This document shows positions 47,201 to 59,074 of a stretch of 64,000 bases of DNA, in pieces. The stretch's first letter is position 1. The number at the start of each line of letters is the position of its first letter. The notes below the pieces were generated by a model. That model was not told the origin of the DNA, made no database searches, and saw only the letters and a list, made by a program, of their open reading frames with translations. The stretch comes from Filosporella fistucella (Eukaryota; Ascomycota; Leotiomycetes; Helotiales): assembly GCA_030077755.1 (NCBI GenBank), contig JAQJZZ010000007.1, forward strand, positions 1-64,000, written 5' to 3'. Made by a program: the position numbers and the translations under genes.

Positions 47201-49885
47201 CTTATAACCCATTTTATAAATTAGCTAAACTTTTCCCGCCATTTTTACTTCTTTAGCGCTAGCATACTTAGTTTCATCTCTAGTAATTATAATCATTCTT
47301 ACCACTCCTTAAATATCTATAAAGCAGGCTTATATAATCCCTCCTCCTAGATAATAAAAGTTAAACTTCATTTTTAATAAATATAGCATTCCTAAAAGAA
47401 TCTCCTTTTAATAATAAGAGATTACCTAAAAGTCGATATAATAAATAATACCTCCGGCATTAATAAGGACATTCTTAATAAAGCTTATAAATGGTTTATT
47501 CTTATTATTAATAGTCAAATAGGTTATTTGTCTTTTTGTCTCTAATATTATGAGTTTTGCTTCCTCTGCCTAGTTTCTTCCTATAATATTAACCTCTGCT
47601 CTTATATTAAGAATTGCTATAACCTTGATTTTATTATTAATTAAGACTTTTACTTTCGGTATTCTTATTATTAATGCTAGGCACCTTTAAATAATGGAAC
47701 CCATTTTAATAGCATTGACTTTAAGAATAGCTACTTTCTTAAATCTTTTTAGCATTTAATTTTTAGTTTCTCCTGGATTTTATAAGATAAAATTATTCCT
47801 TCCAGTTTTTAGAATAATATATCTTTCTTAAGCCATTTTAAAGACGTTCTCTTAAATAGCATAAATATCTTATAAACGTATTTCTTTTCCCGAGAAAAGT
47901 CAATTAATAGCTTTTATTCTTGCTTTTAGACTAGTATATTAATTAAGGATTTGGTCCCTATTTTTCTTTATTCCTTGATTTAAGGCTCTTTTAGGTTTCT
48001 TAACTATTAGCTTAATAACTTTATCTTTTAATTCAATTGCAATTTCCTTTATTTTAATATCCCCTTAGGAATCTTATTATTATAATTGGCTTTTATTAAT
48101 TATAATTATATTAGACTCTTCTAATTCCTTATTATTTTTAATGCTTAGGCGTTATAAAATGATATTATAGTTTTATTCTCTTATTATTCTTCCTAGATTA
48201 ATCCTTAGCTTTAAGACTTTCTTAGCCACCTTTATTACATTCTTAAAATGTATAATAGGCTTCCTAGTTTTAGTAACCACACTTGATATTATTTCCACGT
48301 TTATTAAGTCTTCTTCCACTTTTAAATCTAATTCTATTAATGGCGATTATCCGGAAAGCTAAATCTTTTTAATTCCCGCTAGCCTATTTAATTAAAGAAT
48401 AGAGGTTAATTATAATAACGGTATAAGTGGTTAGTAGCTTATAAAGGAGGTAGGTTATTATAAACGTGCTCCTTATATATTAAAATGTGGTGGCTTTATT
48501 AATTATCTAAATACTTAAGTATTTATATGTCTTATATCCACGTTCTTATCTAGATTTATGCCATTTATCGCTAGTTAAATAATAGCTACCTAACTCTAGT
48601 CTCTTTTTTTCCTTAGTGGTTAAGCTCTTATTTTTCTCGGACCGAGTGCAATTTTGCTAAAGTTATTAAAGTGGATTATGCCTATAATTATTATATAAAG
48701 GTATATAGGACATTTATCCCTAAACCTATGCTATTTTATTCCGAATTTCCTATTATAAAAGTTACAAGTAATATCCTGACTTTTATAGACTCTAATAATA
48801 TTAATAAAAATATTATTTAAGAGGTTAATATTATTATTATATCTTAAGTCCTAATAGGAATATCTATTATATTTATTCCCATATATAAGATGTTAAGCTC
48901 TTACTTTTCTTCCAAATTCTAGATTATAATTCTCGCTATTTAATCTCTTTTCCACTCTTATATTCCTAATCTTTAAACATTTAAAATCTAACGCAAGTGC
49001 CTTTAACTTTACGTCTATATTAGCTATTTAAGAGAATATTATCGGCGGATTAATGGCTAATATTATAAGTGGTTTTAAATTATTAAGCTATTTAATCATA
49101 GATGTTATTTCTTTTTTATAGCTTGCTATTAGGTTTTTCTAAAGTTTTCAAACCTCTAAGCTATATTTAATATTTATAAAATTCTTGGCGTATTCTCTAA
49201 ATTAGCTATATTTATTATAAGACTCCGGTTTATTATAATTAACCTAATACTTATTAATAATCTTTTCCCTTATGGACTTAGGCAAGCTAATAAGTAGGAA
49301 TCTCCCTTAATTAGCATAACTCAAGATACCCTTTATAACTAGCTCTCTTAATATAATATGGAATTCCCTAAGAAATGCTTTAAGATTAATAAATTTGCGT
49401 TTAACCTTAATGAATTATTTAAGGAAGATAATAGACATTTTAAGTTATTTAGGGTTAGAGTTAATAAATTCTTTATGGATTATAAGAGCGAATTTAGCAT
49501 ATGATTTCTTATTAAGGTACTTAGATAGGCCTTTGATTTATCGTTATCTAATCTAATTAGCATATCTTAAGAGCCTCTAGATTTTATTAGCTTTTAAGAT
49601 TCCATAGTTATTATATGTTTCTTTAAAATAACGTGTAAATTCTTTAATATAAGTTCCATTAAAGTATAGCATGCCTTTACTCCTTGGTGCTAGCATAGGG
49701 CTAAAATAATTGATAATATTAGGGGTAATAGCTAGAGGTGCTTTAGACTTATTATTATTCACTAGTGCTAACGTGTCCATTTTAGTAATATTATCCATTT
49801 TAAGAGTTCCTATGCTATTTCTGGCAGACATAATTATCGGTTTTATAATAAATATATTAAATAATGGTTCTAATATTAGGAGCAA
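44200..49885 (-). pseudogene. gag-pol of element C copy 2
   Basis: Minus-strand gypsy polyprotein. The gag part at 49577-49885 is the best preserved (MDNITKMDTLALVNNNKSK, TPNIINYFSPMLAPRSKGM, TYIKEFTRYFKETYNNYG). The RT part at about 45700-46550 reads MHREVIK, YYGPYKNKWFLIAKKEKK, LPQGNINS and LPYINNIGVKGLYFF, the last with NN in place of the catalytic DD. The integrase core at about 44400-44720 reads GRALIKANAALIAKFI, LIINGGLKNKGIAMEF and AYNLKVNGIIKR, matching the usual DGGPENKG and AYxPQANGxIER motifs with RIP changes. Reverse transcription and integration are not expected from this copy. Confidence 0.8.
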
Positions 49886-50472
49886 GGCTATTATATCTTA
49901 TATCTTTTTTATTAAATAATGATTTTTTTAAATGTGGGTATTAAGCTTATAAAGAGTCTGGTTTGATTCCCCTATTCCTTCCCCTAAAATCTCCTTATAT
50001 TCTAGGAATAATACCCCTTTTTTTAATATTTAAAGATATTTCGCCGGGATATTTAAAAGGATTTCTACTAATTTAAGCCATAAGTTATAAAGTATAATAT
50101 AAATTCTAATATATCTTAAAATGGTCTAATATATTAATTCCTTTATTAGACTCTAGGTTTTAAATGGTCTTAAAAGGTCTAATCCCTTATATAACTCATC
50201 TCGGTCATTAATTGCATATGGAATTATAAAGTTTTTAAAGGCGTTTTATAGCAAGAGCTTTTTCTCTAACGTTATTATAATAAGCTTAGACCTTTAAATA
50301 TTCTTAGGGTCTCTAGCATAGCCCACATTTTATCTATATTATAGCATCTTATAAATATTAATAGCTTTAAAGCTTTTATTCCTATGGCTAGAAATTATGT
50401 AAATAAATTTCTTATAATAAAAGGGTGTATAGAGATAGAGCCTTTGGTTTTTCTCCTTACATAGGTCACTAA

Positions 50473-50669
50473 TGTAAATAAAACCACAAATAATATAAAT
50501 AATAAAAAGGGTAAGCAGCTAGTGGTCTTTAGTAATTATGGCATTATTATCTAAGTCTCTAAGTATAAAAGGTCGAGCCCTGGAATGATATGACAAAACA
50601 CTAGAAAATAGCCGAACACGTGCTACACGTGACTAGTATAATAAACACTGATTTCAGAGCCCTTTTACA
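50473..50669 (-). repeat. 5' LTR of element C copy 2
   Basis: 197 bp; ends CAGAGCCCTTTTACA. Normal-composition DNA starts right after it. Confidence 0.93.
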
Positions 50670-51661
50670 ATACCTAGCTTCTCCAAATCATCGTGGGCGT
50701 TAAATGTCGCTCGTTTTTCAAGCAATAATTCCTGTGTTGGACAGTGTTGATGGCGGTTTAATTCACCCCACCTCCCCTATCTTCTTCACATACTCACAAC
50801 ATGATCCTACAAAAGAAATCAAAATATCACCCATTTCGAACATTGACCCCACGGGCTGGCGATGAAATTATATCCGATTGTGTCTCTACCGCAGGAAGCC
50901 CGGTTTCATCAAGTTATAGGATGCATCTTCAAATTCACAAAGTGATATAATACACTTCATCGAACAAACCCACATAAGTGTTAGCCCGGGACAATTTGGC
51001 GCGACCTGAGGAGTAACAAATCCTCAAAGCACAAATGCCATGCGTTTTCTTATCAGATTCAATTTCATACCTCAATCCTCTTGTTGACAAACCTGCCTCG
51101 ATATACCCGGATCACCCTCTCGAGTGTATCATCCTATCTAGGAATTAAGCTTAAACCAAAATAAATTAATTTCTATCCTTATCCATCTTCTCAGACTCGG
51201 CGCTACCTATTTCAATCCAACCGCCCTGAAATCTAACCGCGAGACCGAAGTTAGTGCACTCTACCGCCAACGTTGCATCGGGATGCACAAGTTCAGGGGC
51301 TGCTTACTTTTCCCAACGGGGTACCTGCAGACGCCGGATAAAAATTGTTTCGTTTCAGGAACACCCAAAAATGGCTGCTTATCACTTCGCTCATTGGACT
51401 TTCTTTTTGAGGCTTGCAGATATGTTATCCAACATGCGTGTGCTCGACCCTCAAATATCCAACTTTTCACTTTGCATCTGTTCCTTATCACCCCCTATCT
51501 GACTGCAGGATTGGTTGCGGCGGGGTCGAAGATATAACTCCCCACTTCTCCCCGAACTTTTCGTCTTCACCAGCTTCCTCTCTTTTGAAAAGACATACAT
51601 CCACTCCGTCTCTAGTTAGACAGTACATTCCTTTAGTCTCTAGTTAGACAATTCCATCACC
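50670..51661. other. Intergenic region upstream of the DUF1996 gene, with a short tandem duplication
   Basis: About 1 kb with overlapping open frames on both strands that look like chance. Just before the start codon, GTCTCTAGTTAGACA occurs twice (about 51608 and 51635), a 27-bp-period tandem duplication within the probable 5' leader. Confidence 0.5.
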
Positions 51662-52948
51662 ATGCATTCGGCCATGGCTATTCGTTTCTTTTCGCTCCTT
51701 ACAATTGCTTCATCAGTCTCAGCATCAAATGTCTGGACTGTGAATTGCGCCGCTCTCTCAGTTCAACGTACCGATCCTATCGTCAGCCCAGGCCAAATTT
51801 CTAGCCATGTTCATGCCATCGCTGGAGGCACAGCATTTGGCAAAACAATGGACGCTCATGCCGCCGTCAATGCAGCAGCTACAACTTGTGACAAGTTCAC
51901 AGATCACAGCAATTATGTAGGTTCATCACTCCTCCAATTGACAATTACTAATTTCGTAGTGGTGTCCCCAACTTTACCAAATGAAAAATGGCATGTTCGA
52001 AATCGTCAAATTCACCGGCGCAAACAGCTACTACACAAACTTCACTTGCGATTATCACCCCAGCGGAAAATGTGACACGCCAAGAAATGCGCACGCCTTC
52101 CCACCTGGATTTAGAATGATTGCTGGCGATGCAGAAATGAGGTGAGCTTCCTTCAAACACTATTGTTAAATCGCTGACCTTCAGAACTATGCCAACTGGA
52201 CCAAACAAAGACACCGTTCTCTTCACTAGCGGCAATCAAAAAAATGTCAACGGAATTCCTACCGTCCTGGGAGATAATTTCCAAGCTGCAGTGCGATTCC
52301 CATCGTGCTGGGATGGAGTGAATGTGGACAGTGCTGATCACAAAAGCCATGTAAGCAACCCGAGAATCCTTCGCAATCTCCTTCTAACAATGACAGGTCG
52401 CTTACCCTGACCCAAAGTTGGGAGGTGACACAACAGGAGGAATGTGCCCAAAGTCCCATCCTGTCGCGTTGATTGCTGTTGGTACCGAATTCGGTTTCGA
52501 TATTAGAGGTGTTAGTGATCCAAAATCTCTCGTCTTCTCCAACGGCGACACCACAGGTTTTGGGTTTCATGGAGACTTCCTCCAAGGATGGACAAACTCT
52601 GCCGCGCTAGAGAAATCATTCTCGAACTGTTTCGACAATAACAATTGTCCATGGCGAGCATTTGGAACTCCAGACGGAAAACCATCAAACCCACAACAGA
52701 GAACACCTCAGGTCGCAGCACTTCCAGATGTTGAGATTGGATTGAATGGACCAATCTCCAAACTTCCTGGAGATAATCCCGTCTTCAAAGCCGGTGGATC
52801 GGTCCCAACGAGGACTGCTATTCAATCTCTACCGGCCTCAACCTTCACAACGAAGACTAAGACGAAAACAACCTCATCGTCCTTCGTTGCTGCTACTTGC
52901 CCGCCAGGATGCGCGCCAATTTCGAACCAACATCCACTCAATGGATAG
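51662..52948 (+). CDS. DUF1996 secreted protein, four exons
   Basis: Exons 51662-51916, 51960-52141, 52185-52350 and 52397-52948 join in frame to 384 residues; introns are 43-46 bp with GT...AG ends. A signal peptide is present (about residues 1-21, FFSLLTIASSVSA). The DUF1996 domain fills most of the protein: WTVNCAAL, RTDPIVSPGQISSHVHAIAGG, WCPQLYQ, FPPGFRMIAGD, FPSCWDGVNVDS, SHPVALI and GFHGDFLQGW, the conserved Cys/His/Trp-rich blocks of this fungal family. The C-terminus is Thr/Ser/Lys-rich (about 340-370) and ends in a CPPGC pair. The biochemical role of DUF1996 is unknown; proteins are typically extracellular or wall-associated. A second ATG at 51674 in a strong context (GCCATGG) is an alternative start that keeps the signal peptide. 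Confidence 0.93.
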
Positions 52949-53099
52949 GATTCACGCTGTACTTTTATGCTGGTCACTTCAGATGGAGATGAGGGAGCTC
53001 AATCAAAAATTCGCTTCATGCTAGAACTGCTGTATTATTATTTTGCGTTAGAAGATTTCAATAAAAAGTGTGTGATACCAAGATGGTCCCTGTCCACGG
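52949..53099. other. 3' flank of the DUF1996 gene
   Basis: Short untranslated flank; an AATAAA sits at about 53060, a plausible polyadenylation signal. Confidence 0.4.
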
Positions 53100-53995
53100 G
53101 AAAAGTAACAAAATGATATTCTGTTGGTGATTGCTTATTCATGTACCAAGTCAAGCCGAAGTATGGCTGTGGAATCAGGAACCATAACTGTGGCTGCGCA
53201 ATTATGTTTCAGCAAAATAAATTGGTTCCCTCGCCCTCGCTCCCAACACTTGATGATTGCGAAAAACATGAACAACAAGGCCTTGACAAATTCGGGAGAG
53301 ATTGATACGGTTATCAGGTGTCAGACCAGCGAGAAAAATGTCACAGCTCCATCTTCAATACCGATAGCTTCTAGTAGTCCCAGCCGAGCACCGATTCAAT
53401 GCCATCGTCCGAGTGACAGAATCTGGATGGCCTGGGTATACTTTGCACACCTTGAAGACAACGCGGACAATGTAAAGAAAGGAAAGGCACCAAATGCCCA
53501 CCATATTGAACACTGATGCTGGCAAGGCAGTTCACCTTATAGATATTCACAATGGGTACCTACTCGCCTTTGGCACAAAACTTGGAATGACTCGTCGCCG
53601 CAGAACATCGAAGCATAGCATCATCTCGAGCGGGAGAAATACAATTCTCGAATGAACAAACCAACACAGGTAAAAGCAGCCCAGATAATATGCGACGTAC
53701 CACGAACTAGAGTTCGAGTGTAGGTATAGCACAAAAGTAAAAAGCACTTTCTTCCGAGTATTTCGCATTCGAATTTCGAACCTTCGAAAGCCGTTATACA
53801 AGCCTTTGGAACCCGAATATGCACCACCATGACAGTCTTTACTTGCGCTCTTCTTATCGTGTATTGTGGTATGCAATGATTACCTCAATTGACGACAGCA
53901 GAAATACAAGCGCAATTCCTACTGCAGACGAAGAGCCTTGCGGACGTGGATAATTGAAAGATGTTGCTCTGCTCCACTGTGTATCAGCCCGGTTC
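53100..53995 (-). pseudogene. Possible membrane-protein gene, decayed or with unresolved exons
   Basis: The minus strand looks coding in several pieces but I cannot build one clean model. From about 53992: SQNRADTQWSRATSFNYP, then PQGSSSAVGIALVFLLSSIE up to a GTAATC donor at about 53882. A possible exon follows at 53830-53600 with hydrophobic stretches in two frames. The piece at about 53510-53130 reads QHQCSIWWAFGAFPFF, LGLLEAIGIEDGAVTFFSLV, ISPEFVKALLFMFFAIIKC and CWERGRGNQF, broken by two TGA stops. The hydrophobic segments suggest an integral membrane protein of several helices. Either introns remove the stops or the gene is dead. No family recognised. Confidence 0.4.
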
Positions 53996-56571
53996 TGGCT
54001 TAATTAAACACCATTACCCTTTCCACCAAGCAGCTACAAGAATAGTCGGCGACGGTATAGACAGACAGCCACCAGTAATCCACCTCTAGCATCTGCGACC
54101 TGATTCTTGAACGTGAAACTCCTGCAATGGATGTGCTAGAGGTTTGCATCCCTCCATCAATACCGCCTCGTGTCCGGTTCCATATGTCTATTTTTTCTTC
54201 GCATCTGATTTCGCAGACGGATATCTGGGGGAGATGTTTCGTAGAATTCGATTCTTGGTACCCTCAAAGGTAATGCATCGTGAGGAAGAAAGGAACTGTT
54301 GAGTTGTGGTTCAGATAGGGTCGTGCGCTAAAATTCTCCTCAATTTCGCCAAAGCCATTTGCTAAAACTCCTCTCAAACCATCTGCCATCTTGGACAGAG
54401 ATATGCTTCAGAGTCCGCTGCTATCTGGGATAGAGATAATCTAGTGCGCCTTTCTTGTTGTTCAAAATCATCGATTCAATAGCACACCTGCTAGAATGAT
54501 TGCGAGAACCTGGTCTCTTCACCCTGCCATTCAAGCTCCAGCACCCGACTCCAAGTTGGATAAGCTGATATAATGGACTTTCGGGTCCTACAATCAATTA
54601 GCAAGTGCTTTACCGTTCTCGATGTCGCTTTCTAGGCATAAAAACCTCTGTCCAGAGACTCAGCAGATGTTGTGGACACCGCGGGAGTCCCTGAAGATTA
54701 CCATGCAATTGAACTTGATCTGATCATAATTTCTGTTTCACCAGATGTAGGTCTATTCGAACCCTACTGCAGAAAATAATTCGTTGGTCTTTGAAGTGAT
54801 TCACCTCTCAAGCATTCAAGACCTTGGCTGTCCGAGGCACCTCTTTGCGATTCGATCGTCTCTTTCACAACGCCACTGAAACAGCCGCAAGCAATCACAC
54901 AACTTCGTCCTTCAAACTTTTGGACTACAAATTCTCTCTACCTTCCCCAGATTTCATGGTCTAAAGTCATTACACGAGATCAACAAATAATAACTCGAAA
55001 CTACATCAGCTAACCTTGTCTAAATCCAAAGAGCACACCCTATTGAGTCTTCCTTTTCCAGGTTCGACGCAAATAAGAGCTCGAACAAGCCAAAAATCAG
55101 GCGACAATCCAACCCATTCAAAGGTGAGTTCCAGCCACAAGTAGCGTCTGTGTCGTTTTCTTTCATGCAGTCGGAGAAGATGGCATCGTATGCTCCCTCG
55201 CTTTCATTCTCAGACATGTAGCAATATACTTCTACTTACTTCATGCAGGGCATATTAAGCCTCAAGTTGAGCGACATCATCGAAGAATAAAGAACTATTT
55301 GGACACACGTTGTTCGTTACGCAAACTTTCAAATATGAGCAACACTTTGCCCATAGTCCTCGGAAGTTTGATTATCGTCATTTTCTTGATCGGCGTTGCG
55401 TCACTTGTCAACCTCTCAATCAAAAAAGAAACGAGGTCATCAACTGGCGCCCCAGTTTAGTACCATCAGAATGTGGAATCCCATAAGTATCTGAAAGTTC
55501 GCAATGGAATCTTTCTGGGAAATCAACGGCATGGCACACGGCAGACATTCATTTGAACCTATAATGATGGTTGCGTTTGATAGGAAATTTCCATGATATG
55601 AAGCAGCGACTCTACCAGCTACATTCGTTTTCCCACTTCAACGGATGGGTCGAAGACAAGTGGAATGTGAAAAGAAGGTCGGAAGAAGGGTACCAGATAA
55701 TTACTTAAGCAAATGGAGTGAATGTGATAGAGATAATGGATGTATTAGAGACTTACGATGTGTGTGGAATGGACCATCGGTTGGGAGAGCTTGACCGAAA
55801 GACACCAAACTTGACAGCCAGATCTGAAGATATACAGGTTGCTGTATGCGAACCAGAGGAGTTTAACCTTATCACCATTGTTTCCGTGCAGCTCCCAGTG
55901 GCGAATGGTCTATACTTGCAGGTAGCTTAACTCAGATAGCCCACAAGTTGCTAGCAACCCCCCTCTTCGCCCCTGAAACTTGCCTCGCCTTTTCTAGAGG
56001 CATGTCCTGGGCAAAAGTCAATTCATCTATGGTTTCCCTGAGCGAGCAACAAGAGGGCCCGTTGAATTGCAAACAATCTTCAGCCCGCTGAAGATCTCCA
56101 TACTGTTCCAGTTTTCTTGTAGGCTGAAAACACTTAATGCACACTTTCCTCGTACACTTGGACTTCCAAGGTCCAAATTTCCAGCATCTTCTGATGCTCT
56201 TTGCAAAATGGGTCCCCGCATGAATGCAAAGGATCAAGTATCACATATGTCGCGAGGTTTATGCGATGTCGAGCTGGGTAATTGCGCTTGCTCACGTACT
56301 TCACGTCAAGGGCAAGCTTATAATGAAGTAGAATTATTCAATTATTTCATTCCTTGACGGCTAGTCATTTGTGAAGAGACAGTCTATGAACTATCCCATG
56401 CCATAAACCCAGATTATGAAGCAACGCCTCCAAATGTGTATGTCCCAACTCCAAATCAAATTCTTCCACCCACGCTTGATCCATAAACCCATAATGCATA
56501 TCCACTTAGAGTCATCGACCAACCTGCTTTTCCGTTTGGTGAAAATCTGCCCTAAACCACTATCGAAACCC
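53996..56571. other. Intergenic region, no confident gene
   Basis: About 2.6 kb of normal base composition. Open frames on both strands are short (up to about 100 codons), overlap one another, and show no domains, signal peptides or convincing splice sites. The one exception listed separately is the small membrane-like frame at 55335-55460. Confidence 0.4.
55335..55460 (+). CDS. Possible small single-span membrane protein (41 residues)
   Basis: An ATG-to-TAG frame of 41 residues. After the short polar start MSNT it has a continuous hydrophobic stretch (PIVLGSLIIVIFLIGVASLV), then a basic polar tail (KKETRSS). The start context is AAATATGA with A at -3. A one-helix micropeptide is possible, but a frame this short can occur by chance and nothing nearby supports its expression. 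Confidence 0.25.
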   Translation: MSNTLPIVLGSLIIVIFLIGVASLVNLSIKKETRSSTGAPV

Positions 56572-58131
56572 TCATGCAGCTACAACTCTCGCAGCTCCTC
56601 CAATGCCCCACTTGAACTTCCTCAGACTACCGGTGCTGCTCCTTACTGCTTCTCGACCACATGAACCTCCATCAACAAGCCCTGTGCTATTAAATCCAGC
56701 CAAAGCTTCTTGTCTACCAACTTCCCTTCCGATGACATACCCCGCACCAAAGCCCACCACGCTAACAAGAACCACCACACCAGCAGACATGACCCAAGTA
56801 AGAAGTGTAGGAGATATTAAGGCTTCTTCTGAATCGACAGCTTGAGTTCTCTTCTTCTTCAACGCCCTTGTCTTCTCTCCACTTTTTGTACTCACTGCTT
56901 TCCGCTTACCCTTCTCAATAGCCTCCTGACTTGATATTGAGGGACTGCTCTTTGCTCGAATAGAAGGTGATAGTGGACGGGATGTATTGGCTGCAGCAGG
57001 TGTTGGTCCCATCAATTCTGATTCCGGAACAAATCTTAGTCCCATAGGCTCAATACTTGTATTTCCTGCAGGTTGATTTCTCTTTGGAAGACCTCGAGCA
57101 GCGGCAGCACCAATAGATAGAAGGGTAGTCAAGGAAGCTCGAAGCGCAGCGTCATGATCAGCTTGATTATTATATGCCGAACTTTGGCACGATGCCATTC
57201 GGGAGGGAGGATATGATTGTCTGGATTCTGCATGGGGAGGAAAATAGGAGCCCGAATTCGGAGCGCCGTGTCGTTGAGAGCAAGGAGGATGTGAAAACGC
57301 ATTTGGCTGAGGTGTAAAAGCTGGTCCGTCATCATTTCGTCGTCCCAGAGCCGTCGCATTTTCATCATCATCATCAGAATCAGATCCAGATCCTGCCTCA
57401 TATTCCACCTGTGAAATTCTTGTAGCTGGAACAATATGCTCGTTCGAACTTGTCATGACTTGATCTTCATCGCTCTCGCTCTCATCATATTCCTCTTGAC
57501 TACTCGTACTGGTTTGTCTTGCTTGTAGGCTGATATGAGATGGAATTCCTGCTGGCACTCTCCTCCGCCTCCGTGTATTGGGACCGTGTTGGACGCGCAG
57601 ACCGGTTGTCACAATCTCGTCGCCGATCGAAGAAAGGGATGATGAGGAAGGTTGTGAAGATATCTCGACCCAGGATTCTATGAGGTCAGTAAGGTTGGAG
57701 GTAGTGAGCAAGGGAGGCATACCATCATTGCGCAACCGCGGCGGAACTCCCGTAGATTGGGACATAGATTCTGTATTCCTCAGTGACCTTGCTTGAGGTA
57801 TGTATTCATTGTTCTGTCGAGGTGGAAGCTCGTTGCGTGGTGGGGGCATTGCGGATGGGTGGGGTTGACTTGAAGTTGATATGAGGTTCAAGGGCGGTGA
57901 AGTCTTGCTGCGAGGTGTCGCAGATAATATTGAATAGCTATCAGACTGAGTAAAGGGAACTTGAAATATTTGGAGACTTCGCAGATACTTGTGAATGATA
58001 TCCGCCAAGTCAAGGCAGACCGCTTCTTTGTTGGGGGCTTTGTTGTCGAGTTCAAGTACGTAGCCGCAATCAAGGAATTGTGATGCGTACTTCGGCTGCA
58101 ACGTGGATTGGCTGAGGGGTAATAAAGCCAA
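56572..58131 (-). CDS. Proline/serine-rich protein with a C-terminal membrane anchor
   Basis: A single-exon 519-residue protein. Residues 1-60 look folded (GYVLELDNKAPNKEAVCLDL, IIHKYLRSLQIF). About 65-430 is low-complexity, rich in Pro, Ser and Gln, with an acidic run near 250-260 (SGSDSDDDDE) and a basic nuclear-signal-like cluster near 405-430 (KGKRKAV, ALKKKRTQ). One transmembrane helix follows at about 443-468 (LLTWVMSAGVVVLVSVVGFG), leaving a tail of about 50 residues. The layout suggests a tail-anchored protein with a long cytosolic part, in the ER, outer mitochondrial or nuclear membrane. I do not recognise the family. The frame is intact and the upstream start is the first ATG. Confidence 0.8.
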   Translation of the reverse strand: MALLPLSQSTLQPKYASQFLDCGYVLELDNKAPNKEAVCLDLADIIHKYLRSLQIFQVPFTQSDSYSILSATPRSKTSPPLNLISTSSQPHPSAMPPPRNELPPRQNNEYIPQARSLRNTESMSQSTGVPPRLRNDGMPPLLTTSNLTDLIESWVEISSQPSSSSLSSIGDEIVTTGLRVQHGPNTRRRRRVPAGIPSHISLQARQTSTSSQEEYDESESDEDQVMTSSNEHIVPATRISQVEYEAGSGSDSDDDDENATALGRRNDDGPAFTPQPNAFSHPPCSQRHGAPNSGSYFPPHAESRQSYPPSRMASCQSSAYNNQADHDAALRASLTTLLSIGAAAARGLPKRNQPAGNTSIEPMGLRFVPESELMGPTPAAANTSRPLSPSIRAKSSPSISSQEAIEKGKRKAVSTKSGEKTRALKKKRTQAVDSEEALISPTLLTWVMSAGVVVLVSVVGFGAGYVIGREVGRQEALAGFNSTGLVDGGSCGREAVRSSTGSLRKFKWGIGGAARVVAA

Positions 58132-59074
58132 GTCGTAGTCGAAGTATCAGATGAGAATGCTTGAAATGGCTCGAGAAGTGGGATGTGAAGAGCATAAAGT
58201 TGGGAGGGATGTATTGAGATGGTCAGATAGAGAGAAAGCGAGTATGTGGTGTAAGGTAAATTGTTGAATTAAATGCAGCGGATGACTTGCTCCTGGTCTC
58301 ACCTCAGAGACTCGTGCCCTGTAGTTGTGGTGCCCTCCCCGTTCTCGGTGTGGTGTCTTCGTAGCTGAGCCCAATTGAGGGGGTAATTCATCAACATCAG
58401 CGGCTAAGCTGATAGCCACGATAAGCCTGAAGCCTGAAACGGCGAACGGACCTGTGATGGAATGACGATCATAACCAAGCTTTCTCGTTATTTTGGTTTC
58501 TTCTTCCATGTTTACTTTGACAAGCATGAAAAAGCCTTCGGGGACAAGCAAATATAGACACGAAAGTAAATACTATACTCAAGCTACATTTATATCCAGC
58601 AACGCAAATGCTATTCTGCTTAACGCGATACCCACCATCATTTGTGCCTTCCCATTTTCAGGGTCCTGCAGTCGTGTCCTGACTCTAGAGGTGGAAGAGG
58701 TCATGCTGCTAGGGCTTTGAAGCAGTCGAGTGATACCGATTCAGAGGCAATTTCGATCAGCGGCTGATAGTGATTGGCTTCAGCATGCTGATGACCTCCA
58801 TTCCATTCATTCCAAGCTACATACCAGAGTCATGGTTAAGTTATCACGTGTTGGCGTCACGAGACAAATATACCTTGCAAGGAGATACAAGTTTGACATA
58901 TCAATCAAACCCACGGGAGACGCTCAGTACATTCTTGATTTCCACTTCTGTATGAACACTTAGGCACCTACGCTGAAATATTTGGGGTTATATTAGTGTA
59001 TATCCCGAAGATTATCTGCAGTCCACACACTTGTGGAATTCGTCTAAAGGATTTCTTTCAGCCCACCCAGTTCA
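58132..59074. other. Intergenic region upstream of the tail-anchored protein gene
   Basis: About 940 bp. A 134-codon minus-strand frame at 58147-58551 lies just upstream of the gene and probably reflects leader sequence. No domain or splice signal supports another gene. Confidence 0.4.

Larger units (their letters stand above)
41171..50669 (-). mobile_element. Ty3/gypsy element C, copy 2, with both LTRs
   Basis: A 9.5-kb element bounded by equal LTRs of 197 bp (41171-41367 and 50473-50669). The LTRs begin TGTAAATA(A/G)AACC and end GCCCTTTTACA. On the minus strand the right LTR is followed directly by TTAGTGACCTATGTAAGG, and a purine tract (GGGTGGGGGCAAG, complement of 41368-41380) precedes the left LTR, so the element runs right to left. 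Flanks are TATAT and ATACC, so no clean target duplication is visible. It supplies the empty sites for the TRIM-like element (near 46620) and element A (near 48461) found inserted in copy 1. RIP stops are frequent, though less dense than in copy 1. Confidence 0.93.

Noticed and set aside
55718..56357. Open frames of 64-101 codons on both strands
   Set aside because: Mutually overlapping, no domain, no splice context, no signal peptide; probably chance.
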